A stretch of DNA of 64,000 bases, taken from the NCBI GenBank assembly GCA_045590755.1, contig JAZNRP010000020.1, positions 8,045 through 72,044 on the forward strand, in the 5' to 3' direction. This DNA is from SIG565 sp045590755. GTDB lineage: Bacteria > Bacillota > Clostridia > Oscillospirales > Acutalibacteraceae. Each line of letters starts with the position of its first letter. Positions within the stretch are counted from its first letter, which is position 1. The translations under genes and the position numbers were made by a program. Shown piece after piece: positions 1 to 8,182 of this stretch. The notes under the pieces were generated by a model that was given only the letters and a program-made list of their open reading frames with translations, did no database searches and was not told the DNA's origin.

Positions 1-2
1 AA

Positions 3-806
3 CGCGGAGCGGCCGAAACTGTTGAAAAAATGGGTAAGCTTTTCAAAAAAATGAATATTGAAGCCTATTTACCCGACAGCATCTGCGCTACCGATTATCT
101 TCATGTGCCTGAGCATTTAATTTTTGAAACTGCCGACATTATAATTACTGTTGGTGGCGACGGTACCATAATTCGTTACGGAAAGCTCGCGGCAAAGCAT
201 AATAAACCTGTTTTGGGAATTAATGCAGGAAGACTCGGCTTTTTAGCTAATGTTGAGCCTAATGAGCTTCAGTTGCTTGAAAAGCTTACAACGGGGGATT
301 ATTCCATAGAAGACAGAATGCTCCTAAATGCGAGTATTCAGGAAAATGGAAAAGAAATTTACTCTCAGACTGCCGTAAATGATATAGTAATCACAAGCGG
401 ATTTATGTCAAGAATTATTGATATTAAGGCTTATTTTAACACTGATTGTATTTCCTACCGTGCGGACGGCTTAATTATAGCCACGCCTACAGGCTCGACC
501 GCATATTCACTCTCGGCCGGCGGACCTATTGTTGACCCGCTTTGCGAGAATATATGCATTACACCAATTTGCTCTCATTCGCTGTCAGCAAAACCAATTT
601 TACTGAATAAAAATGCAGTTGTCAGATTCAATGCCATGTCGCTTAAAAAATCTGATGTGTATTTATCTATTGACGGCAGAAAAGGTCCGATTATAAAGCC
701 TAATACCGATATTATTGTCAGCAAATCCGATTTTAATGTTAAGCTAATCCGCTTAAGTAATAAATCGTTCTACAAGACAATATCTGAAAAATTTAAGGAA
801 AAATAA
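3..806 (+). CDS. nadK: NAD kinase (5' end outside window)
   Basis: NAD kinase phosphorylates NAD to NADP with ATP or polyphosphate in the cytoplasm. Visible motifs are GGDGT (codons 42-46 counted from the ATG at 30), the N-x-G-x-LGFL-type segment NAGRLGFLAN, and the signature block DGLIIATPTGSTAY, which together bind the dinucleotide and the phosphate donor. The frame stays open from the ATG at 30 back to base 3 and the upstream codons look like the normal N-terminal helix of the family. The usual length is about 280-290 residues and the ATG at 30 would give only 258, so the true start is probably left of the window and position 3 is only the first complete codon. The gene is followed 13 bases later by argR, in the nadK-argR-recN order common in Firmicutes. 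Confidence 0.95.
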   Translation, partial: RGAAETVEKMGKLFKKMNIEAYLPDSICATDYLHVPEHLIFETADIIITVGGDGTIIRYGKLAAKHNKPVLGINAGRLGFLANVEPNELQLLEKLTTGDYSIEDRMLLNASIQENGKEIYSQTAVNDIVITSGFMSRIIDIKAYFNTDCISYRADGLIIATPTGSTAYSLSAGGPIVDPLCENICITPICSHSLSAKPILLNKNAVVRFNAMSLKKSDVYLSIDGRKGPIIKPNTDIIVSKSDFNVKLIRLSNKSFYKTISEKFKEK

Positions 807-819
807 GGAAGAAAACGGG

Positions 820-1281
820 ATGAAAAATAAACGACACGAAAAAATTCTTCAGTTAATAGAAGAAGAAATAATTGTAACTCAGGATGAATTGCAAAATTTA
901 TTGCTTAATTTAGGCTACAATGTTACTCAGTCAACCGTTTCAAGAGATATCAAGGAATTGCGAATTGTTAAGGCACAGGACATTAACGGTGTTTACCGCT
1001 ATATTTCTTCAAAAAGCGCCCAGATGCGCGTTCGCGATAATTCTCGTGAACATTTTATTGATGTTTTTTCAAAGGGTGCTATTGATGTAAGATTTGCACT
1101 TAACAACATCGTTATTAAATGCTATAGCGGTATGGCATCAAGCACCTGTGTTGCGGTTGACACTCTGTTCGGCAATGAAATTTTAGGCTCTCTGGCGGGG
1201 GATGATACTATAATTGCGGTAGCCCCCAGTGAATCTGCTGCGAAGTTACTTACAGATAAATTATTAAAACTGATAAAGTAG
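820..1281 (+). CDS. argR: Arginine repressor ArgR
   Basis: This 153-residue protein has the normal ArgR/AhrC length and layout. The N-terminal winged helix (residues about 1-70) carries the DNA-reading motif STVSRDIKELRIVK. The C-terminal hexamerisation and arginine-binding domain ends with LAGDDTIIAVAPS, which contains the GDDT residues that contact arginine in the family. It would repress arginine biosynthesis and activate catabolism when arginine is high. A GGAAG Shine-Dalgarno site lies a few bases before the ATG. It sits between nadK and recN, a conserved arrangement in Bacillus and Clostridia, so location alone does not link it to arginine genes, none of which are in this window. Confidence 0.95.
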   Translation: MKNKRHEKILQLIEEEIIVTQDELQNLLLNLGYNVTQSTVSRDIKELRIVKAQDINGVYRYISSKSAQMRVRDNSREHFIDVFSKGAIDVRFALNNIVIKCYSGMASSTCVAVDTLFGNEILGSLAGDDTIIAVAPSESAAKLLTDKLLKLIK

Positions 1282-1290
1282 TGAGTTTTT

Positions 1291-2937
1291 ATGTTGGAAT
1301 TTTTACACATCGAAAATATCGCGGTAATAGAACAAGCCGATATTAATTTTTTTAGCGGCTTTAATGTTTTAACCGGCGAAACAGGAGCCGGTAAATCCAT
1401 TATTATAGATTCTATTAATGCTGTTTTGGGCGCGCGTACATCAAAGGATGTTATAAGAAGTGGTAGCGATACCGCCTGTGTTGTTGCGCAGTTTTCCAAC
1501 ATAAGCACGACAGCTGTCGATGTGCTTAATTCTTTTGGATTTACAGTCGATGACGGTAGGGTTATTATTCAAAGAAATCTATCAAATAATTCCGGCTCAA
1601 GCTTCAGGGTAAATAATATACCCGCCAATGCTTCAACTGTCAGAGAAATCGGTAAACACCTTATAAATATTCACGGTCAGCACGACAATCAAAGTCTTTT
1701 GGATGCGGACAAGCACTGTCACTATATCGACCTGTTGGCAAACAATAAAACACAGATAGAAGAATATTCTGAAGAGTTTAAAAAATTCGTTACATACCGA
1801 AAAGAGCTAAACGCTCTTGATATTGATGACGACCAAAAGGCGCGTAGAATTGATTTGCTGACATATCAGATTAATGAATTAGAAGAAGCAAATATTTGTA
1901 TCGGCGAATTTGATAGCTTAAAAGAGCAGCTTAAAAACGCCCAGAATTTTGAAAAAATTTCAAAAAACTTAAATTCCGCTTCCGTTATTCTAAAGGGCGA
2001 CGAAAACGCAGGTGTTACAGAAAATATCGAAAATGCGATACATTTACTCGGTACTGATGTTGCAGATAGTATTGCGGAAAAATTAAACTCGGCACTCGAA
2101 ATTATTAACGATTCCGCCGCAGAACTGGAAAATTTAATCAACAATCAGTTTTCCGAGCCATTAAGTGCGGAAAAAATAGAAGATAGACTTGATTTGCTAA
2201 GGCGTCTTATGTTAAAATACGGAAATAGTGAAGAAAAGCTATTAGAGTTTTTAGATTCTGCAAAGGCCGAGCTTAAAAATATTCAGTTCTCGGATTCAAA
2301 AGCAGAAGAATTGGCTATATTGCTTGAAGAATCGCAAGCACACCTGATAGAAAAAGGAGCCGCACTTACCAACTCGAGAAAAGCGACGGCAAAGCATTTT
2401 TCGGCTAAGGTTTGCGATATTTTAAGATATCTTGATATGCCTAATGTTAAATTTGATGTTAGCATTACGGGCGGTACATATACCAAAAACGGTTGCGATA
2501 ATGTTGAATTTTTAATTTCTGCCAATTCGGGCGAAGAATTAAAGCCACTTGCAAAAATTGCGTCGGGTGGTGAATTATCGCGAATTATGTTGGCTATAAA
2601 AAGTGTACTGACCGATAAAGATGATGTTGAAACCTTGATTTTTGATGAAATTGATACTGGAATAAGCGGTCACGCCGCAATTAAGGTTGCTGCAAAGCTA
2701 AAGGAAATTTCAAGCTGCAAACAGGTGATTTGTGTTACGCACTTAGCTCAAATTGCCGCATACGCCGAAAATCAGTTGCTAATCAAAAAGGCTGTCAAAA
2801 ACAATAAAACATACACTACGGTTGAATCTCTTGATTATGATGCGCGTATTCACGAGTTAGCGCGTATTATGTCGGGACTTGGCATGACCGAAAATCTTTA
2901 CAATTCCGCTAAGGAATTACTCGATAACAGTAAATAA
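1291..2937 (+). CDS. recN: DNA repair protein RecN
   Basis: RecN is an SMC-like ATPase that acts early at DNA double-strand breaks. The protein has the N-terminal Walker A motif GETGAGKS, a long alpha-helical coiled-coil middle (roughly residues 150-370, rich in Glu, Lys, Leu), the ABC signature SGGELSRIMLAIK and the Walker B region TLIFDEIDTGISG followed by the His-containing switch CVTHLAQIA. At 548 residues it is close to the usual 550-570. The start ATG lies 9 bases after the argR stop with only a weak Shine-Dalgarno site (GTGAG), suggesting translational coupling with argR. Confidence 0.96.
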   Translation: MLEFLHIENIAVIEQADINFFSGFNVLTGETGAGKSIIIDSINAVLGARTSKDVIRSGSDTACVVAQFSNISTTAVDVLNSFGFTVDDGRVIIQRNLSNNSGSSFRVNNIPANASTVREIGKHLINIHGQHDNQSLLDADKHCHYIDLLANNKTQIEEYSEEFKKFVTYRKELNALDIDDDQKARRIDLLTYQINELEEANICIGEFDSLKEQLKNAQNFEKISKNLNSASVILKGDENAGVTENIENAIHLLGTDVADSIAEKLNSALEIINDSAAELENLINNQFSEPLSAEKIEDRLDLLRRLMLKYGNSEEKLLEFLDSAKAELKNIQFSDSKAEELAILLEESQAHLIEKGAALTNSRKATAKHFSAKVCDILRYLDMPNVKFDVSITGGTYTKNGCDNVEFLISANSGEELKPLAKIASGGELSRIMLAIKSVLTDKDDVETLIFDEIDTGISGHAAIKVAAKLKEISSCKQVICVTHLAQIAAYAENQLLIKKAVKNNKTYTTVESLDYDARIHELARIMSGLGMTENLYNSAKELLDNSK

Positions 2938-2969
2938 TTTTTCTCCACTTGAAAGGAAATGTGATTATA

Positions 2970-4190
2970 ATGGGAATTTATGAAGAATTGATAGAGCGCG
3001 GACTTATAGCTCAGGTTACAGATGAAAAGGAAATCCGCGAGCTTGTCAATAACGGAAAGGCAGTATTTTATATTGGTTTTGACCCAACTGCCGACAGTCT
3101 TCATGTTGGACACTTTATGGCATTGTGCCTTATGAAGAGATTACAGATGGCAGGTAACCGACCGATTGCTCTTATCGGTGGTGGTACGGGCTACATCGGT
3201 GACCCATCTGGCAGAAGCGATATGCGTTCTATGATGACCCCCGAAGTAATTCAGCACAACTGTGACTGTTTTAAGGAACAGATGTCAAAGTTCATTGAAT
3301 TCGGCGAAGGTAAGGCAATGATGGTTAACAACGCCGACTGGTTGTTAAAACTTAACTACATCGATGTTTTACGCGATGTCGGACACTGTTTCTCGGTTAA
3401 TAATATGCTTCGTGCCGAATGCTATAAGCAAAGAATGGAAAAGGGGCTTAGCTTCCTTGAATTTAACTATATGATAATGCAAAGCTATGATTTTTATCAC
3501 TTATTCAAGGAATACGGATGTAATATGCAGTTCGGCGGCGATGACCAATGGTCAAATATGCTTGGCGGTACCGAGCTTATAAGAAGAAAACTCGGAAAAG
3601 ATGCTTATGCAATGACCATTACTTTACTTATGAATTCAGAAGGTAAGAAAATGGGGAAAACCGCTAACGGTGCAGTCTGGCTTGACCCGAAGAAAACTTC
3701 TCCTTACGAATTCTACCAGTATTGGCGTAATGTCGGTGACGATGATGTGCTCAAGTGCATCCGTATGCTAACATTTTTACCGCTTGACGAAATTAATAAG
3801 ATGAACGACTGGCAGGGTAGTCAGTTAAACGAAGCAAAAGATATTTTAGCGTTTGAACTCACAAAGCTTGTTCACGGCGAAGAAGAAGCCGCAAAGGCGC
3901 GTGATATTTCGAAATCTCTCTTTGCAGGCGGCGGCGACAGCGCTGATATGCCTAATACTGTTTTAACCGAAGAGCACTTTACAGACGGAAAAATCGGCTT
4001 ATTAGACCTTTTGGTCTCGGGCGAACTCGCAACCTCTAAGGGTGAGGCCAGAAGACTTGTTCAGCAAGGCGGTGTCTCGGTGGGCGGCGAAAAAATTTCT
4101 GATACTAATGCCGTTTACAGTAAAGAAGATTTTGCCGATGGCTTAATTGTTAAAAAGGGTAAAAAAGTATTCCACAAATTTAATGTATAA
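2970..4190 (+). CDS. tyrS: Tyrosyl-tRNA synthetase
   Basis: TyrRS charges tRNA-Tyr. The class I signature HIGH appears as HVGH in PTADSLHVGHFMAL, and the KMSKS loop as KMGKT, both typical of bacterial TyrRS. The segments GDDQWSNM and the C-terminal S4 RNA-binding domain (about the last 65 residues, with GEARRLVQQGGVSV) complete the family layout. I place the start at the ATG at 2970 (MGIYEELIERG) rather than a TTG at 2949, because a GAAAGGA Shine-Dalgarno site at 2951-2957 overlaps the upstream candidate and precedes the ATG. Final length is 406 residues. No T-box leader fits in the 30-base gap after recN. A downstream inverted repeat, if any, is weak. Confidence 0.96.
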   Translation: MGIYEELIERGLIAQVTDEKEIRELVNNGKAVFYIGFDPTADSLHVGHFMALCLMKRLQMAGNRPIALIGGGTGYIGDPSGRSDMRSMMTPEVIQHNCDCFKEQMSKFIEFGEGKAMMVNNADWLLKLNYIDVLRDVGHCFSVNNMLRAECYKQRMEKGLSFLEFNYMIMQSYDFYHLFKEYGCNMQFGGDDQWSNMLGGTELIRRKLGKDAYAMTITLLMNSEGKKMGKTANGAVWLDPKKTSPYEFYQYWRNVGDDDVLKCIRMLTFLPLDEINKMNDWQGSQLNEAKDILAFELTKLVHGEEEAAKARDISKSLFAGGGDSADMPNTVLTEEHFTDGKIGLLDLLVSGELATSKGEARRLVQQGGVSVGGEKISDTNAVYSKEDFADGLIVKKGKKVFHKFNV

Positions 4191-4209
4191 ATTAAAAGAA
4201 CGACGAGTG

Positions 4210-4614
4210 TTAAATCTCGTCGTTCTCTAATTTTTCAAGAAATTCCAAAAGTCTTGCAGTTTTTTCTTCTCCTAATAAGCGTATGCGTTTCAAGTTTTTG
4301 ACTTCCGCGTTGGTTGCAAAAATCTGCTTACTGTCATCGGTCTGATTAGGCAGTCGCAAAATCGGAGATTCAAAAACAAGTTGATTTTCATTCTCATTAA
4401 TAATTCCAAAAGGAGTGTAAGGTTTTTCTTCGTCTTCTAATGAAATTTCTAAAAATGAACACATTTCAGTAATTTCATTTTGGGAAAAGTTGTTTGTTTT
4501 TTCCTTATATGCATAGGTTGAACGGGGAATATTAAGAATTTTCGCCATTTCTTCCTGAGAAATTTTCTTGACTTTTCTTGCTTCTTTAATTTTTTCGGTA
4601 AACGGTTTTTTCAT
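4210..4614 (-). CDS. XRE-family helix-turn-helix regulator
   Basis: The first 60 residues form a Cro/C1-type helix-turn-helix (KISQEEMAKILNIPRSTYAY). The remaining ~75 residues are charged and end in a leucine-rich helix (TARLLEFLEKLEN) that could dimerise; I recognise no ligand domain. At 134 residues it resembles small chromosomal XRE regulators. It converges with tyrS (19-base gap) and is divergent from the tRNA-Thr promoter, whose -35 lies 19 bases from its start codon, so it could influence that promoter, but this is only proximity. The target and ligand are unknown. Confidence 0.75.
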   Translation of the reverse strand: MKKPFTEKIKEARKVKKISQEEMAKILNIPRSTYAYKEKTNNFSQNEITEMCSFLEISLEDEEKPYTPFGIINENENQLVFESPILRLPNQTDDSKQIFATNAEVKNLKRIRLLGEEKTARLLEFLEKLENDEI

Positions 4615-4632
4615 TTTATCACCTTAAAACAC

Positions 4633-4661
4633 TTGACTATATACAACTTTATTGATATAAT
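4633..4661 (+). promoter_or_regulatory. Sigma-A promoter of tRNA-Thr
   Basis: TTGACT (4633-4638) and TATAAT (4656-4661) are separated by exactly 17 bases. The expected start site is about 7 bases before the mature tRNA 5' end. Confidence 0.85.
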
Positions 4662-4674
4662 TTTTATTGGGTTT

Positions 4675-4750
4675 GCTGGAGTGGCTCAGTTGGTAGAGCA
4701 GCTGATTCGTAATCAGCAGGTCGTGGGTTCAAGTCCCATCTTCAGCTCCA
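4675..4750 (+). tRNA. tRNA-Thr (anticodon CGT)
   Basis: The cloverleaf folds fully: acceptor GCTGGAG with CTTCAGC (one G-T pair), D stem GCTC/GAGC, anticodon stem GCTGA/TCAGC with loop TTCGTAA (anticodon CGT, reads ACG), and T arm GTGGG/CCCAT around TTCAAGT. Discriminator T73 and an encoded CCA are present. Immediately followed by an intrinsic terminator. Confidence 0.96.
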
Positions 4751-4784
4751 AAAAAAGAGAATGATTTTTTCATTCTCTTTTTAT
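4751..4784 (+). terminator. Intrinsic terminator of tRNA-Thr
   Basis: The stem AAAGAGAATGA / TCATTCTCTTT has a short T loop and is followed by a T-run. It begins directly after the CCA. Confidence 0.85.
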
Positions 4785-4835
4785 ATTTTAATGTTTTTGT
4801 CGATATTTGTCAATAAAAATTGAATTTTAAGACAT

Positions 4836-4871
4836 AATAAAAACCACCGATATAGTATCTATCGGTGGTTT
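4836..4871 (-). terminator. Intrinsic terminator of the DUF4364 gene
   Basis: A perfect 12-bp stem (4841-4852 with 4860-4871, AAACCACCGATA and its complement) with a 7-base loop lies 5 bases beyond the stop codon; the A-rich plus strand at 4834-4843 gives the U-tract on the minus strand. Confidence 0.85.
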
Positions 4872-4876
4872 AGTTC

Positions 4877-5425
4877 TTACTCAGTAAATAAATCAATTAA
4901 CTTTGAATATATGGCCGAAGGGTCATCAAGAAATTTATTTTTAATGGAAATGGCTTGATTTTCGTCAGTAACAAGCAGTTTTACACTCATAACCGTAGAA
5001 TTACCATCAAGGGCTGAACAGGTTATAAAGGTATTTTCGCCTTCACGGGTAATGGCTATGTCGGTTTCTTTGGTGTTACGAATCCGCGATAGCATTTTTA
5101 AGGTTGCCAAACACGCTTTTTCACGAACACTTAAAGGAACTGATGCTTTAAGTGTTTCGGCAATACTGTTGCCCGAATCGGTTGTGGTGTATGTATCTTC
5201 ATCTTTATTTACACAAACAATGTGATTATTGTTAAGCAAGTTTTCAATGTTGTCGCTAACTTCAAAAGCATTCGCAAGACCTTCATAATTTAAAATCTCA
5301 CAAAGATTTGAAGCGGGGACAGGTTCTTTAACGCTTTTAAGAATATAGCAAATAAGAACTTTTATTTCCGAAGAACTTACAAGTCCACCGGGTGCGACAC
5401 CCGCACTTACTGCATTAAATTCCAT
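4877..5425 (-). CDS. DUF4364 family protein
   Basis: The 182-residue protein resembles the DUF4364 family of Clostridia: an N-terminal winged-helix-like segment (SSSEIKVLICYILKSV followed by an NLCEILNYEG helix and a beta-wing reaching TYTTTDSGNSIAETL, residues about 18-95) and a C-terminal alpha/beta half with no recognised catalytic motif. The fold suggests DNA binding, but no regulon is known to me. It has an AAGGTGG Shine-Dalgarno site, is followed by its own terminator, and lies downstream of a BofC-like gene on the same strand, 72 bases apart. Family assignment rests on overall resemblance, not on a search. Confidence 0.65.
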   Translation of the reverse strand: MEFNAVSAGVAPGGLVSSSEIKVLICYILKSVKEPVPASNLCEILNYEGLANAFEVSDNIENLLNNNHIVCVNKDEDTYTTTDSGNSIAETLKASVPLSVREKACLATLKMLSRIRNTKETDIAITREGENTFITCSALDGNSTVMSVKLLVTDENQAISIKNKFLDDPSAIYSKLIDLFTE

Positions 5426-5497
5426 TTTTTCACCACCTTATTTAACAGTATACTTTGTTTTTATGATTTTTTCAAGTTGATTATAGAAAAAATTCAA

Positions 5498-5803
5498 TTA
5501 ACCGTCAAAATCTTCAATCAAAGACAGTACATCTTCATAACTTTCTAAAATTATTCCGCTTTTAAGATTATCTCTATCAATTGCAGGTAATACCGACGGC
5601 ACAATATTTTCATAGGTTTTTAGCAGGATTTCCCCTTGATATAATTTTACTGTTTCATTTTCAGAAATAAGTAAAAAGGTGTCTTTTTGCATACTTGGAT
5701 TTGTTATCGCCGAATTTTCTGAATAATCTCTGTAATAGTTGGACAGCGTTAAAAATAAGGCGCATAAAGCTATTAAAGCAAATAAAGTATAAATTTTTTT
5801 CAT
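5498..5803 (-). CDS. Small membrane-anchored protein, BofC C-terminal-like
   Basis: This 101-residue protein has an N-terminal signal/anchor segment (residues about 3-22, hydrophobic after MKK) and a ~60-residue exported domain. The domain pattern (short strand ending LYQGE, then LKTYENIVPSVLPAIDR, then GIILESYEDVLSLIEDF) resembles the BofC C-terminal domain, which in Bacillus is part of a forespore protein that restrains SpoIVB signalling. The N-terminal BofC domain is absent. A role in sporulation or envelope signalling is therefore an inference. It is divergent from the penicillin-binding protein gene. Confidence 0.55.
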   Translation of the reverse strand: MKKIYTLFALIALCALFLTLSNYYRDYSENSAITNPSMQKDTFLLISENETVKLYQGEILLKTYENIVPSVLPAIDRDNLKSGIILESYEDVLSLIEDFDG

Positions 5804-5860
5804 TTTCCACCAACTTAAATTTTTGTTATTATTTGATAAAAAATGTTAAATATTCGTAAA

Positions 5861-5877
5861 TGTTAAAATATTGTAAC
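5861..5877 (+). promoter_or_regulatory. Candidate WalR-type box
   Basis: TGTTAA-N5-TGTAAC matches the WalR (YycF) consensus TGTWAH-N5-TGTWAH at every position. A further TGTTAA lies at 5844-5849. The box ends 21 bases before the -10 element, at the position of the missing -35 of the penicillin-binding protein promoter. A match of this quality is expected about once by chance in a window this AT-rich, so the placement is the main support. Confidence 0.4.
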
Positions 5878-5895
5878 CCCATTTTTTGAAAAATG

Positions 5896-5904
5896 TGGTA
5901 TAAT
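5896..5904 (+). promoter_or_regulatory. Extended -10 promoter of the class A PBP gene
   Basis: TGG-TATAAT (TG at 5896-5897, hexamer 5899-5904) forms an extended -10. No -35 lies at 16-18 bases; the nearest TTGTAA is 22 bases away. This is what an activator-dependent promoter would look like. Confidence 0.6.
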
Positions 5905-5950
5905 ACCTACTATAGTAATAAATTTTTAATTACGAGATAGGAGGATGTTT

Positions 5951-8146
5951 ATGGGATTTGATGATAACAATCAGGATTTTAATAACTTTGAAGATTCTAT
6001 TGTTGACCTTAACAGTTTTTCAAGTGCGACTGAATCTTCTAAAAACAGTAAATCTCCCAAAGGTCCTAAAAAGAGCAGAAAAGCCACAATCATAAAAGTT
6101 TCTTTATCAGTATTTTTAGTTGGCGTAATTACCGCATGCTTGGTTATGGGCGCATTTATTATTTACGCCTTCACATTTGTTGATGCTACGATGGAAGAAA
6201 ACCTTGATGACTTAGCGCTTAATTTTACCACTACTATTTATGCGCTTAATGATTCAGGGGAATATGTTGAATATCAACGCTTGCACGGAGAATATAACAG
6301 AATCTGGGTTTCCGATGTCAATGAAAATATACCCCAAAATCTAAAGGATGCATTTATCGCTATTGAAGACAAGCGCTTTAAATCGCACAAGGGTGTTGAC
6401 TGGAAGCGTACTATTTCGGCGTTCGCCAATCTGTTTTTCCATTTTTATTCTTCAAATCAGGGTGGTTCAACCATCACTCAACAGCTTGTAAAAAACCTGA
6501 CGGGCGATAATTCCACAAGTCCTGCCCGTAAGGTACGCGAAATTATGAGAGCTCACTATTTAGAAGAACGCTACTCAAAAGATACAATTTTAGAATGCTA
6601 TTTGAATACCGTTTCTATGGCGGGCGGTATGTATGGCGTAGAAGTTGCTTCGAACTACTATTTTGATAAAAGCACCAAGGATTTAACGCTTAATGAGTGT
6701 GCAGCTTTAGCGTCAATTGTTAAAGCCCCCGAGCAATATAGACCCGATAAAAACCCCGAAAAAAACAAAGGGAGACGCCAGGCAGTTCTTAAAGAAATGC
6801 TAAAACAGGGTTATATTACAGAGGAAGAATATAACGCAAGCTATAACGAAGAATTGGTAGTTGTTGCCAACAAGCAAAACCTGAATGAAACTACCATCAA
6901 TTCATATTTTGTCGATGCCTTAATTGATGATGTTGTTGATGGTTTGATGGAAGTTTACGGTTTTGACAGAACCCATGCATCAACCAATTTCTACAACGGC
7001 GGCTACAAAATTTACGCAACTATTGACCCCGATGTTCAAGCCGCAATAGATGAAGTATTCTATGATTCGACATACGCATACAAGGGAAAGGACGGCTCGC
7101 TTTTACAGGGCTCAATGACCGTTATTGATTATTCGGGTAATGTCTTAGGTATGGCGGGCGGTATCGGTGAAAAAACAAGCAACCGTGGTTTTAACCGCGC
7201 TATTGATGCTATCCGTCAACCCGGTTCAACCATCAAACCGCTTTCTGCCTACGCTCCTGCTATTGAAAAGGATTTGATTACCTATTCAACCATTGTTGAT
7301 GACGCGGAGCGTTGGTACGGCAAAGACGAGTACAGATGGAAGCCTAACAACTGGTATAATAATGGCGGTTATTACGGAAAAATTACTGTTGAATATGCTC
7401 TTGAGCGTTCCTGTAATACAATACCCGTTATGCTTGTCGATATGTTAGGAACACAATCAAGCTATGACTTCTTGATTGGTAAGCTCGCCTTTAAGAATTT
7501 AAATAAAGAAGACATCAATTACTCACCGCTTGGAATGGGCGGTACAAACGGCGGTACCACAACCTTTGAAGAAGCGGCAGCCTATGCCGTATTCGGTAAC
7601 GGCGGTGTATATAATGAGCCCCGACTGTACTACAAGGTTTGCAACCAGGACAATCAGGTAATTTTACAGGCCGCCACAAACTCTACAATTGCTTTAAGTG
7701 AAGATACAGCCACTGTAATGAATCATCTTTTACAGAATGTTGTATACGGCTCACAAGGTACTGCTCGTCAGGTTAAAACCTATGTACCGCACAAAATATT
7801 TGCAAAAACCGGTACTTCAAACGATGATATGAATTTCTGGTTTACCGGCGGTACGCCTTACTGTGTAGGCTCGGTATGGTGTGGCTACGATTCACTGCAA
7901 AAGGTAAGTAAAGAAGATATCGCAAAGGTTATGTGGCGCGAAGTTATGTCGCGTATTCACAAAAACCTTCCAGAAAAAGAGTTCGTTGACAGTACCTATG
8001 CAGTTGCCAAAATGTACTGCACATCTTCGGGTCTTTTGGCTACCGATGCCTGTCCTCATAAAAAGGAAGGTTGGTATAAGGTTAGTAACATTCCTACAAT
8101 GTGTACTGAGCATCCATCAGCACCTATAGTAACACCGACAGAATAA
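5951..8146 (+). CDS. ponA: Class A penicillin-binding protein (PBP1A type)
   Basis: This bifunctional enzyme polymerises lipid II and cross-links peptidoglycan outside the membrane. It has a short polar cytoplasmic tail, one membrane span (around residues 44-75), a GT51 transglycosylase domain with the EDKRFKSHKGVDW and GGSTITQQL motifs, and a transpeptidase domain with the three active-site motifs STIK (in RQPGSTIKP), SCN and KTGTS. Length (731) is normal. The ATG at 5951 is preferred over one at 5945 because AGGAGG at 5939-5944 sits 6 bases before 5951 but directly abuts 5945. A four-residue-motif-complete active site means it should be functional. It converges on the phosphoglucomutase gene over a shared terminator. 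Confidence 0.95.
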   Translation: MGFDDNNQDFNNFEDSIVDLNSFSSATESSKNSKSPKGPKKSRKATIIKVSLSVFLVGVITACLVMGAFIIYAFTFVDATMEENLDDLALNFTTTIYALNDSGEYVEYQRLHGEYNRIWVSDVNENIPQNLKDAFIAIEDKRFKSHKGVDWKRTISAFANLFFHFYSSNQGGSTITQQLVKNLTGDNSTSPARKVREIMRAHYLEERYSKDTILECYLNTVSMAGGMYGVEVASNYYFDKSTKDLTLNECAALASIVKAPEQYRPDKNPEKNKGRRQAVLKEMLKQGYITEEEYNASYNEELVVVANKQNLNETTINSYFVDALIDDVVDGLMEVYGFDRTHASTNFYNGGYKIYATIDPDVQAAIDEVFYDSTYAYKGKDGSLLQGSMTVIDYSGNVLGMAGGIGEKTSNRGFNRAIDAIRQPGSTIKPLSAYAPAIEKDLITYSTIVDDAERWYGKDEYRWKPNNWYNNGGYYGKITVEYALERSCNTIPVMLVDMLGTQSSYDFLIGKLAFKNLNKEDINYSPLGMGGTNGGTTTFEEAAAYAVFGNGGVYNEPRLYYKVCNQDNQVILQAATNSTIALSEDTATVMNHLLQNVVYGSQGTARQVKTYVPHKIFAKTGTSNDDMNFWFTGGTPYCVGSVWCGYDSLQKVSKEDIAKVMWREVMSRIHKNLPEKEFVDSTYAVAKMYCTSSGLLATDACPHKKEGWYKVSNIPTMCTEHPSAPIVTPTE

Positions 8147-8150
8147 AATT

Positions 8151-8180
8151 AAAACCGTCCGATTATTCGGACGGTTTTTT
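8151..8180. terminator. Bidirectional terminator between ponA and pgcA
   Basis: AAAACCGTCCGA / TCGGACGGTTTT, 12 bp with a 4-base loop, flanked by A-rich and T-rich sides, lies between two converging stop codons and can serve both genes. Confidence 0.88.
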
Positions 8181-8182
8181 AA

